Source: Planctomycetaceae bacterium (GTDB taxonomy: Bacteria > Planctomycetota > Planctomycetia > Planctomycetales > Planctomycetaceae). From it: a stretch of DNA of 11,290 nucleotides. Every line of letters starts with the position of its first letter. Positions within the stretch are counted from its first letter, which is position 1. Location of the stretch: assembly GCA_020426425.1 (NCBI GenBank), contig JAGQQB010000081.1, positions 1 through 11,290 on the forward strand, read 5' to 3'. A program made the position numbers and the translations under genes. This document shows positions 5,574 through 11,290 of this stretch, in pieces. The notes beneath the pieces are model-generated. The model was given only the letters and a program-made list of their open reading frames with translations, had not been told where the DNA came from and made no database searches.

Positions 5574-8180
5574 ATGTTGAGACAAGTCGTTTCGCTCCCC
5601 CTGCCACTTTCCATCCTCAACCAAATTTTCGCAGTGAGTCACTATCGTTCACAACGTGAGTCGTATCTGGTTGGTCTGGGGCCGTGCTCCTGGCGAACGC
5701 TTTCGATGGTCGCGCTATGCGCAGTGCTGACGGTCAACGCTCTGCTGGTGCCAGCGATGGTCTTTGCTCAGCCGCCGGCTGCGGAAGATGCGACCGATGG
5801 CGAACCGATGGAGCCGGAAGAGCAGTCGGATCCGATCTTCAATCTGGAGGACATGCAGGTTCCCAGCGTGGACGAATGTTTGAACGGTATCGGTCGGGAC
5901 TGGGTGATCCTGACGACCGACAAGGTCTACGTCGTCGAGTCGATCGTGCCGCGACCCAATACGCTGGATCGCCGCAAGCGGTTGCTCGAACAAAAGCTTG
6001 ATGAGCGACGGACGGTCAGCGCTGAGAATCGGGACAAACTGATCCAGGAGATCGACGATCTGCAGTATCTGTACGTGTCGCTCCCGAATGCCTCGGGGAA
6101 TCCGGAGCGTCGCTTGCCGATACGTGTGATCAAAGAGATTGTGCATCATGAGGATCTGATGCTCCGGCGGCTGAACTTGTTGCTCGACGAACAGAACATC
6201 GAGTTGGCGTTGGAGCTTTTGAATCGGCTGGAGCGAACTTGGGAGGCTTGGCCAGGGGTTGATGCGGCGCACAATCGATTGCTCATGGTCGATGGCGAAT
6301 ACCGGATCGGTCAGCAGAACTATGAAGGGGCACTCGCCGTGCTGCGGGAGTTGTATGCCCGGTCGAAGAACTATCCACAGTTATCACAACGCTACGGGCA
6401 CGCGATTGATCAATTGGTTGCCGCCGCGCTGGCACAACAGGACTATCAACGAGCGTTCTTCTATCTTGACGATCTTACGGGACGTTTCACGGATCATCCG
6501 GTGTTTCAGAAGTACGATGCACAGCTCTCACAGCAGGTGCGAGAACTCATCGCTCAGGCAACGGCTGCGGCGGGGCAGGGGGATCATCGTGCGGCCACCA
6601 TGCTGGTCGAGGAAGGAGCGCGTGTCTGGCCGCGAACCGCGGAACTCGCGCCGGCATATCGGCAATACGCAGAACGGTTTCAGCGATTGCATGTCGGCGT
6701 GGTCGATCGTCCTGGGGCGGGACAGGCGTTCTTTCTGCCGACTCCTGCCGACGTTCGCAAACGGTCACTGAATCTGTTGCCGCTGTTCGAACTCAACCGG
6801 ATGCGGGATGGGACCGCGTACTACCGGACGCGGTTCTTCGATGAATGGGAACCATACGATTTGGGTCGGCGCATGAAGTTCACGCTGCGACAGTTTCGTC
6901 AGCCGTCGGATCTGCACAACGTGATCACGGTCGCCGATGTCGTGACCCCGCTATTGCGTCGGCTGGAACCGACACATCCCGATAACGATGAGCGACTCGC
7001 ATCGTACATCGACAGCATTTCGGTGCTCTCGCCGCTGGAGTTCATGATCGAATTCCGCCGGGTGCCGCCACGTGTCGAACCATTGCTCTCGGGTGTGCTG
7101 CTCAAGGCGAATCAGCAGTTGGCTGCCGAGGCGGAGGACGCGTCCGATCCGACGTTGATTGGTCCGTTGAGTAATCCCGGTGGTTTTGACGAGTCCGCTG
7201 TTCCCGCCGGTCAGTTCGGCATGGAACGAACACTCCCAGAACCCGATGGGCTGCCGCTGTTTCATGTCGCGGAACTGGTGGAACATCAGTACGAGAACCA
7301 TGAAGATGCCATTCAGGGGCTGATGCGCGGTGACGTCTCCATGCTCGTCGATCTCCCAGACCTGTTGGTCCGTCGGATGCAGGAAGACGAAGGCTTCCTC
7401 CAGCAGTTTGAGGTGCAACAACTCGATCTACCGCGGACGCAGGTGATTCAGTTCAATCCGCAAAGCAAGCCGCTGCGTGTTCGCGAACTGCGGCGCGGTC
7501 TGGCGTATGCGGTCGATCGCCAACGCATGCTCAAGGATTTCGTCCTGCAGGATGAGCAGATGCGGCATGGGCGAATCGTGACCGGGCCGTTTCCCTCGAA
7601 CAGTCCCGCACGGCATGTGCTGGTGAAGGAGCGACGATACGACCTGTCGTCCGCGATCGCGATGAAGGTCGCGGCGATGAAGGTCCTCAAGGGAGACATT
7701 CCGAAGTTGCGATTCGTGGTCGAGCCGGGGCCGATCCAAATGGCGACCGCCACCGAGATGGCCCGAATCTGGAATCGGATTGGCATCCCGGTCGAAGTGA
7801 TCGAAGGAACTCAACCGGCGCCAGAGGACTGGGACATGATGTTCCGCTCGATCCAACTGGTGGAACCGATCGTGCAGATCTGGCCCTTCCTGACGATCTC
7901 GGAGCGGGCGCAGTTGTCCGATCTGGATCACTACCCTGACTGGCTCAAACAGGAACTGGTCGAACTTGACCGGACAAGCGATCAAAGTCGGGCGATGACC
8001 AAAATGCAGGAACTGCATCGGCATCTGTGGGATGACGCGGCGAACATTCCGTTGTGGGAACTGGATCAGTTTCGGGTGGTCCGTAAGACGATTGTCGGAT
8101 TCCCACCCAGGGCAATGCACTGCTACGACGGGATCGAACAATGGGTGTGCCAGCCTTGGTATGCAGGAGGTCAGCCATGA
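5574..8180 (+). CDS. Secreted TPR-like / oligopeptide-binding (SBP_bac_5-like) protein
   Basis: This 868-residue protein begins at ATG 5574, chosen for its GGAGG. An export signal has its hydrophobic core at about residues 43-64 and a probable cut after VFA65 before QPP; the preceding 40 residues make an unusually long n-region. Residues about 200-375 are helical, TPR-like repeats (for example NYEGALAVLRELYARSKNYP and DYQRAFFYLDDLTGRF). From about 376 to the end it resembles the DppA/OppA class of peptide-binding proteins: FFDEWEPYDLGRRMKFTLRQ, ELRRGLAYAVDRQRML (638-653, the family's R-x-A-x-x-Y-A-x-D-R-x-x-[ML] pattern), EDWDMMFRS, and the C-terminal AANIPLWELDQFRVVRKTIVGF. No ABC permease or ATPase is nearby, and the flanking genes belong to an ExbB/ExbD cluster, so it may be a binding or sensing component, not a classical importer subunit. 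It overlaps the next gene by 4 bases. Ligand unknown. Confidence 0.8.
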   Translation: MLRQVVSLPLPLSILNQIFAVSHYRSQRESYLVGLGPCSWRTLSMVALCAVLTVNALLVPAMVFAQPPAAEDATDGEPMEPEEQSDPIFNLEDMQVPSVDECLNGIGRDWVILTTDKVYVVESIVPRPNTLDRRKRLLEQKLDERRTVSAENRDKLIQEIDDLQYLYVSLPNASGNPERRLPIRVIKEIVHHEDLMLRRLNLLLDEQNIELALELLNRLERTWEAWPGVDAAHNRLLMVDGEYRIGQQNYEGALAVLRELYARSKNYPQLSQRYGHAIDQLVAAALAQQDYQRAFFYLDDLTGRFTDHPVFQKYDAQLSQQVRELIAQATAAAGQGDHRAATMLVEEGARVWPRTAELAPAYRQYAERFQRLHVGVVDRPGAGQAFFLPTPADVRKRSLNLLPLFELNRMRDGTAYYRTRFFDEWEPYDLGRRMKFTLRQFRQPSDLHNVITVADVVTPLLRRLEPTHPDNDERLASYIDSISVLSPLEFMIEFRRVPPRVEPLLSGVLLKANQQLAAEAEDASDPTLIGPLSNPGGFDESAVPAGQFGMERTLPEPDGLPLFHVAELVEHQYENHEDAIQGLMRGDVSMLVDLPDLLVRRMQEDEGFLQQFEVQQLDLPRTQVIQFNPQSKPLRVRELRRGLAYAVDRQRMLKDFVLQDEQMRHGRIVTGPFPSNSPARHVLVKERRYDLSSAIAMKVAAMKVLKGDIPKLRFVVEPGPIQMATATEMARIWNRIGIPVEVIEGTQPAPEDWDMMFRSIQLVEPIVQIWPFLTISERAQLSDLDHYPDWLKQELVELDRTSDQSRAMTKMQELHRHLWDDAANIPLWELDQFRVVRKTIVGFPPRAMHCYDGIEQWVCQPWYAGGQP
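8165..8170 (+). promoter_or_regulatory. Ribosome binding site of the 541-residue protein gene
   Basis: AGGAGG, 6 bases before ATG 8177, lies within the last codons of the SBP-like gene. It favours this start over the upstream in-frame ATG 8141 and the internal ATG 8228. The ATGA overlap of start and stop indicates coupled translation. Confidence 0.8.
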
Positions 8181-9802
8181 GGCGTTCGGTGAAGCCACGA
8201 CGATTCGCATGTTCGCGCGGCGACAGGATGATGCGTATTGTTGCCGTTGGCCTGCTCGTGGCGGCGATGTCTGTCGGTTCGCAGGCAATCATCCGAGCGG
8301 ACGATGCCGCTCTCCCTGCAGACGCACAGCCCGCTTCGACAGCAACGGCAGCGGAATCGGCGACGACTTCCGCCGCCACGGAATCGGCGGAGAAGCTGGT
8401 ACTCCCTCCCCCCCCAACGCCATGGATTCTCAAGCCGTATGAGGTTCATGTCCGGGTATCGTGGCCGGTTTCGCCATCGTTCCTGCTGGAACAAACGAAC
8501 GTGCTCACCGAGCAAGTGCGTGGCCAGTTGACGCAGCGCTTTCGGCAGAACTGGAACCTGGATATTCAGACGGCCCTAGGGGCTCAACGGCAAACGGCAT
8601 ATTCGCTACTCCATGCCGACGTTGATGCCTGGAACGCCCGCTGGTTCCCCGAAATGGAGGACGAGGATGCGGAACCGACCGAGGAACTGACTCCGCCTGA
8701 CAAGGAATTGTACGCAGTGATCGATCAGGTCGGGGCGATGTTTCATGTCACGACGCTCGAGTGGTGCTCGAACTCGCGCACCCTCAGTCCACTTGTTCAA
8801 TTGGAAACCGGAGATCGCCGCGATCTGGCCGCGACCGTTGCGGATGCGATCTCGCGTGCCTTTCGACCGCTCGCACAGATTGAAGTGGGAGAAGGGGACA
8901 AGGTTGAGTTTCTGATTCGTGGCGGTGAACTGCCGCCTGTTGATCCACAACTGGTTCCGTTTCAGGAAGGTCAGTACCTGGCGCCCTACCTGCGATATTT
9001 GGGAAAGAAACGGGAAGTTCAGCGGATCCAGACGATCCCCTGGACCTACATGAAAGTCGTTGAGCGGGATCGCAGTCGCATCCGGATTGAGATGACCTCT
9101 GCCTTCCGGCAGCCGATTCCACAGTCGCGGCGGCGCGTGGAAGTGATGGCAATGCTGCTGCGTCCGAGTTGGGACGCATCGGACATTCGGGTCTATCCGC
9201 GCCGTGGTCAGAACACACCGTTGGTAGGGTATCGCTGTGAAGTGGTCGATCGCTTACCGACGCTCGAAGATCCCGTTCCGGAACGGGATCAGTACTACAC
9301 TGATCGTCGAGGCGTTCTCACGGTCCCGGTTCCGGAAGGGGATCCCTTGCGGTATTTGCTGGTCCATTCCGGCCAGTCAGTGTTGGCTCGTGTGCCGTTC
9401 ATCCCCGGTACGTCACCACTGATGGAAGTCGAAGTTCCCAACGATCGCGCGCGGCTCGGTGTGGAAGGGGAGGTTTCCCTGTTGCAGGGCGAACTCATCG
9501 ACATTATTGCTACCCGAGAAGTCCTGATGGCGCGCGGTCGCGCTGCGGCAAAAAAGCAAGACTGGGATGCCGTCGACAAGTTCACGGAAGAAATCAGCGA
9601 TCTGCCGACGCTCGAACAGTTCAAAGGTCGGATCGAGGCACTCCAACTGCAGGCGGTCTATAAGGCCCGCGAAGAACGCGACCGGGCCGCAGAGAGTCGC
9701 ATCAAGAAGCTGTGCGGCGGGTTGATCGAGTCAACCGAGACACATCTGAATCCCGGGCGTATTGCTGAGTATCGGGGTGAGATTCGCGTGTTGCGACCGT
9801 AA
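8177..9802 (+). CDS. Secreted protein of unknown function
   Basis: This 541-residue protein starts at ATG 8177 behind a strong AGGAGG, overlapping the previous stop by 4 bases. The N-terminus is basic (MRRSVKPRRF) followed by a hydrophobic stretch at about 21-39 and a likely signal peptidase cut after IIRA41, so it should be exported. Residues about 43-75 are a low-complexity Ala/Ser/Thr linker ending in a Pro run (77-80). The middle (about 85-440) is mixed alpha/beta with no motif I recognise. The sequence around 280-440 (for example VERDRSRIRIEMTSAFRQ and VPVPEGDPLRYLLVHSG) looks beta-rich. The last about 85 residues are charged and helical (RAAAKKQDWDAVDKF onwards), perhaps a coiled coil. 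No lipobox is seen. Its position makes it a probable partner of the SBP-like, propeller and ExbB/ExbD proteins. The family is not recognised and no catalytic residues are evident. Confidence 0.82.
   Translation: MRRSVKPRRFACSRGDRMMRIVAVGLLVAAMSVGSQAIIRADDAALPADAQPASTATAAESATTSAATESAEKLVLPPPPTPWILKPYEVHVRVSWPVSPSFLLEQTNVLTEQVRGQLTQRFRQNWNLDIQTALGAQRQTAYSLLHADVDAWNARWFPEMEDEDAEPTEELTPPDKELYAVIDQVGAMFHVTTLEWCSNSRTLSPLVQLETGDRRDLAATVADAISRAFRPLAQIEVGEGDKVEFLIRGGELPPVDPQLVPFQEGQYLAPYLRYLGKKREVQRIQTIPWTYMKVVERDRSRIRIEMTSAFRQPIPQSRRRVEVMAMLLRPSWDASDIRVYPRRGQNTPLVGYRCEVVDRLPTLEDPVPERDQYYTDRRGVLTVPVPEGDPLRYLLVHSGQSVLARVPFIPGTSPLMEVEVPNDRARLGVEGEVSLLQGELIDIIATREVLMARGRAAAKKQDWDAVDKFTEEISDLPTLEQFKGRIEALQLQAVYKAREERDRAAESRIKKLCGGLIESTETHLNPGRIAEYRGEIRVLRP
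9269..9305. repeat. Perfect 22-bp palindrome with an overlapping hairpin
   Basis: Positions 9269-9290 are a perfect palindrome with half-site GATCCCGTTCC, coding for the residues DPVPERD. Its last four bases (GATC, 9287-9290) also begin a second inverted repeat, GATCAGT (9287-9293), loop ACTAC, then ACTGATC (9299-9305). The two structures share bases, so they could not both form fully in one RNA. A nearby partial copy of the core (GGTTCCGGAAG, near 9328-9338) encodes the similar peptide VPVPEGD. The site lies inside a coding region and its function is unknown. Confidence 0.6.
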
Positions 9803-9810
9803 GTCGTCCT

Positions 9811-9860
9811 GCGATCTGTTCGCATCGCCGAATTGCGGCGACTTGCGAGAGTTTCTTTTT
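9811..9860 (+). terminator. Possible weak transcription terminator
   Basis: After the stop at 9802 there is a small hairpin GCGA/TCGC (9811-9823). A 6-bp stem TCGCCG/CGGCGA with loop AATTG follows (9825-9841), then a T-rich tract (TTTCTTTTT, 9852-9860) about 10 bases further on. The stems are short and the T-run is separated from them, so this may only attenuate transcription between the operon and the following gene. Confidence 0.3.
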
Positions 9861-9876
9861 CGGGTTGCTGGATTGG

Positions 9877-10884
9877 ATGATGCCTGAGGTCTCGCCGAAT
9901 GATTCCACAGAGCGGTTTGCTGACGCAGATGCGTATCAGGCACCGCGTCACGACCCGGCCTGGAGACGCTACCTCCGGGCGACATACCTGATCATCGGCA
10001 CGATCTCGTTTGGCGGGCTGTTGGTTCGAGCGTCAGTTGCAGATCGTTGGATCGTGCTCGCCACTTTGTTTTACGCGACTCCCTGGCCGCTGCTCGTTGT
10101 CGGCTGCGCGGTCAGTGTTGGATTGACCGCACTGTTGCGCTGGTTCGCGCAGACATCGATGTGGTGCGTGTTGCTCTTGATCGCCGCGTCGTTGTGCTGG
10201 CAGACGCAATGGTTCGCGAACACGCCGCGTGCGGAGCGGGCAGACGAGGTCACGGTCATGTTCTGGAACGCGGCGCGGCGCACGGACATGACGCTGGCGG
10301 CAGAATTCATCAACACACAGGATGCCGACATTGTGGGGTTGGTGGAAGCCGGGAGCGCGAAGCCGCAGGCGCGGCAGTTCTGGCGCGAACATTGCCCCAA
10401 ATACGATGTCTCGTTCCTGGGAGGCGGACTCATTCTGCTCACCAAAGGGACGAGCGGTACATCCACGCCGGGCGATCTGGGGCATCAGTCGTTCTATCGT
10501 TGGATTCCGGTTCAGGTGCGTGGCCAGGAACTGCAGTGCGTGGTCGTCGATTTGAAATCCGATCCGTATTACTCGCGGCGATCAGTATTGGGAAATCTTG
10601 CGGGCGACATGGAGACGCTGAACGATCAACCGGTACTGATCATGGGGGACTTCAACACGCCGACCGATTCGGTCCACTTTGGGGCGTTGCGGCAGCGGCA
10701 TCGGGAACTGTTTGAGGCCACAGGCCAAGGCTACTCACCCACCTGGCCGCATCCTGTCCCGGTGCTGACGCTGGATCAGATGTGGGCAAATGAATGGATC
10801 GTGCCGCTTGAGTGTCGTCGCATCGCACCGGTCAATTCCGATCATCAGGCAGTCTGGTGCCGGATTGCCATCCAGGGCGGTTAA
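9877..10884 (+). CDS. Membrane-anchored endonuclease/exonuclease/phosphatase-family protein
   Basis: This is a 335-residue protein counted from ATG 9877; ATG 9880 and TTG 9865 are alternatives and none has a strong ribosome site. The N-terminal third is hydrophobic, with membrane segments at about 35-51, 58-87 (with a PWP break) and 94-110. Basic residues before the first (RRYLR) suggest a cytoplasmic N-terminus and, with three helices, a periplasmic catalytic domain. That domain carries the family motifs: VMFWN (Asn131), ADIVGLVEAG (Glu157), VLIMGDFNTP (Asp258, Asn260), TLDQMW (Asp300) and NSDHQAVW (Asp322, His323). These match the metal-binding and catalytic residues of the EEP (DNase I/exonuclease III-like) superfamily, so it should be an active phosphodiesterase or phosphatase. 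The substrate, nucleic acid or phosphoester, cannot be told. It is 74 bases after the preceding gene, so operon membership is uncertain. Confidence 0.87.
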   Translation: MMPEVSPNDSTERFADADAYQAPRHDPAWRRYLRATYLIIGTISFGGLLVRASVADRWIVLATLFYATPWPLLVVGCAVSVGLTALLRWFAQTSMWCVLLLIAASLCWQTQWFANTPRAERADEVTVMFWNAARRTDMTLAAEFINTQDADIVGLVEAGSAKPQARQFWREHCPKYDVSFLGGGLILLTKGTSGTSTPGDLGHQSFYRWIPVQVRGQELQCVVVDLKSDPYYSRRSVLGNLAGDMETLNDQPVLIMGDFNTPTDSVHFGALRQRHRELFEATGQGYSPTWPHPVPVLTLDQMWANEWIVPLECRRIAPVNSDHQAVWCRIAIQGG

Positions 10885-11066
10885 GAGTTGTAACGAGTGA
10901 ACCGATTGTGATGGCTGGATGTCAACTCTGGAGGGGCGAGCCGCGTGGATGTGCTTCTTCGGCAACATTTCTGAAGTAGGCTTTTCCAAAGCGCGTCTGC
11001 TGCGTGCCCTCGACGAATTCAATCGCTCGCCGTGCGAGCCACACTGTTTGTTCTGGAGAGACGTTG
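10885..11066. other. Intergenic region before the PilZ gene
   Basis: This is 182 bases between the EEP gene and the PilZ gene. It holds a 6-bp stem GCTCGC/GCGAGC with loop CGT (11025-11039) without a T-run, and distant 7-base inverted arms AGAGTTG (10884-10890) and CAACTCT (10923-10929). Neither is a convincing terminator, and no clear sigma-70 promoter was found. A 52-codon open frame from ATG 10919 to TGA 11077 crosses it but has no ribosome site and overlaps the PilZ start. Confidence 0.5.
11055..11060 (+). promoter_or_regulatory. Ribosome binding site of the PilZ gene
   Basis: GGAGAG, 6 bases before ATG 11067, supports that start. Confidence 0.6.
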
Positions 11067-11290
11067 ATGTCTGTTGATCCCTGGAGCCGACCGACCCTGG
11101 ATGATCTCCGCCGGGTGTTGGAGAGCATTGGCAAGAACGATGTGGAGCACGAGCGGTCGGCGGAACGGTTGGAACTCTCGGTCCCCGCCGAAGTGCAGAC
11201 TCTCCGTGGCAACACCGTCAGCGCGATGACCCGCGAGATCAGTCGCTTTGGCATTGGCCTGTTCCACAAGGGCTACCTGACTCCAGGTGA
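11067..11290 (+). CDS. PilZ-domain protein, N-terminal part (partial)
   Basis: The first 74 residues are visible; the gene runs off the right edge. A short helical lead (about 1-28) is followed by the opening of a PilZ domain: R-S-A-E-R at 30-34 fits the RxxxR loop that binds cyclic di-GMP, followed by a beta strand (LELSVPAEVQTL). E-I-S-R-F-G at 57-62 then fits the second motif [DN]xSxxG with Glu in the first position. PilZ domains act as cyclic di-GMP receptors controlling motility, secretion or polysaccharide synthesis, often as small stand-alone proteins. The Glu-for-Asp/Asn change could weaken binding. The rest of the protein is unseen, so an attached effector domain cannot be excluded. 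It is preceded by GGAGAG at good spacing and is probably a separate unit from the EEP gene. Confidence 0.72.
   Translation, partial: MSVDPWSRPTLDDLRRVLESIGKNDVEHERSAERLELSVPAEVQTLRGNTVSAMTREISRFGIGLFHKGYLTPG

Noticed and set aside
8141..8176. Upstream ATG 8141 for the 541-residue protein
   Set aside because: AGGAGG at 8165-8170 with 6-base spacing and the ATGA overlap point to ATG 8177; the extra residues would precede the basic start of the signal peptide.
5574..8180. Call as a standard ABC dipeptide importer binding protein (DppA/OppA)
   Set aside because: No permease or ATPase genes are adjacent and the N-terminal helical repeats are atypical, so only fold-level similarity is claimed.
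7428..8288. 286-residue open frame on the minus strand
   Set aside because: Antisense to the peptide-binding domain and crossing into the next gene; His/Arg-rich with no recognisable family.
10885..10929. Inverted arms AGAGTTG/CAACTCT after the EEP gene as a terminator
   Set aside because: The arms are only 7 bases, about 32 bases apart and lack a T-run.

Overview
The window looks like part of a Planctomycetota chromosome. This is inferred from gene style: ExbD proteins with a planctomycete-type N-terminal CxxC zinc ribbon, a membrane-anchored FHA/PQQ-propeller protein, long secreted proteins of unknown function, moderately high GC and a heptamer intergenic repeat. No rRNA or marker gene confirms it. 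All supported genes are on the + strand. There is no tRNA, rRNA, CRISPR array, transposase or integrase, and no gene-free stretch longer than about 180 bases.

Region 1 (1-9802) reads as one tightly packed operon of six genes: the 3' end of an ExbB/TolQ/MotA-type proton-channel gene; a standard ExbD (235-681); a second ExbD whose cytoplasmic end carries a zinc ribbon and a long disordered linker (744-1934); a 1193-residue protein with a degenerate FHA domain, one membrane helix, TPR-like helices and a large PQQ-type beta-propeller (1937-5518); a secreted 868-residue protein with TPR-like helices followed by an oligopeptide-binding (SBP_bac_5-like) domain (5574-8180); and a secreted 541-residue protein of unknown family (8177-9802). 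Gaps are 45, 62, 2 and 55 bases, and the last pair overlaps by 4 bases. No TonB, outer-membrane receptor, ABC permease or ABC ATPase is visible. The simplest reading is a proton-motive-force-driven envelope assembly in which the ExbB/ExbD motor works with an inner-membrane FHA/propeller protein and two exported partners. That role is inference.

Region 2 (9877-10884) is a separate or loosely linked gene for a membrane-anchored endonuclease/exonuclease/phosphatase-family enzyme with all catalytic motifs present, probably facing the periplasm. A weak hairpin plus T-tract lies just before it. Region 3 (11067 to the edge) is the start of a PilZ-domain protein, cut by the window end.

Smaller items of note are a five-unit 7-bp tandem repeat at 5522-5556 between the propeller gene and the SBP-like gene, and a perfect 22-bp palindrome overlapping a second hairpin at 9269-9305 inside the 541-residue gene.
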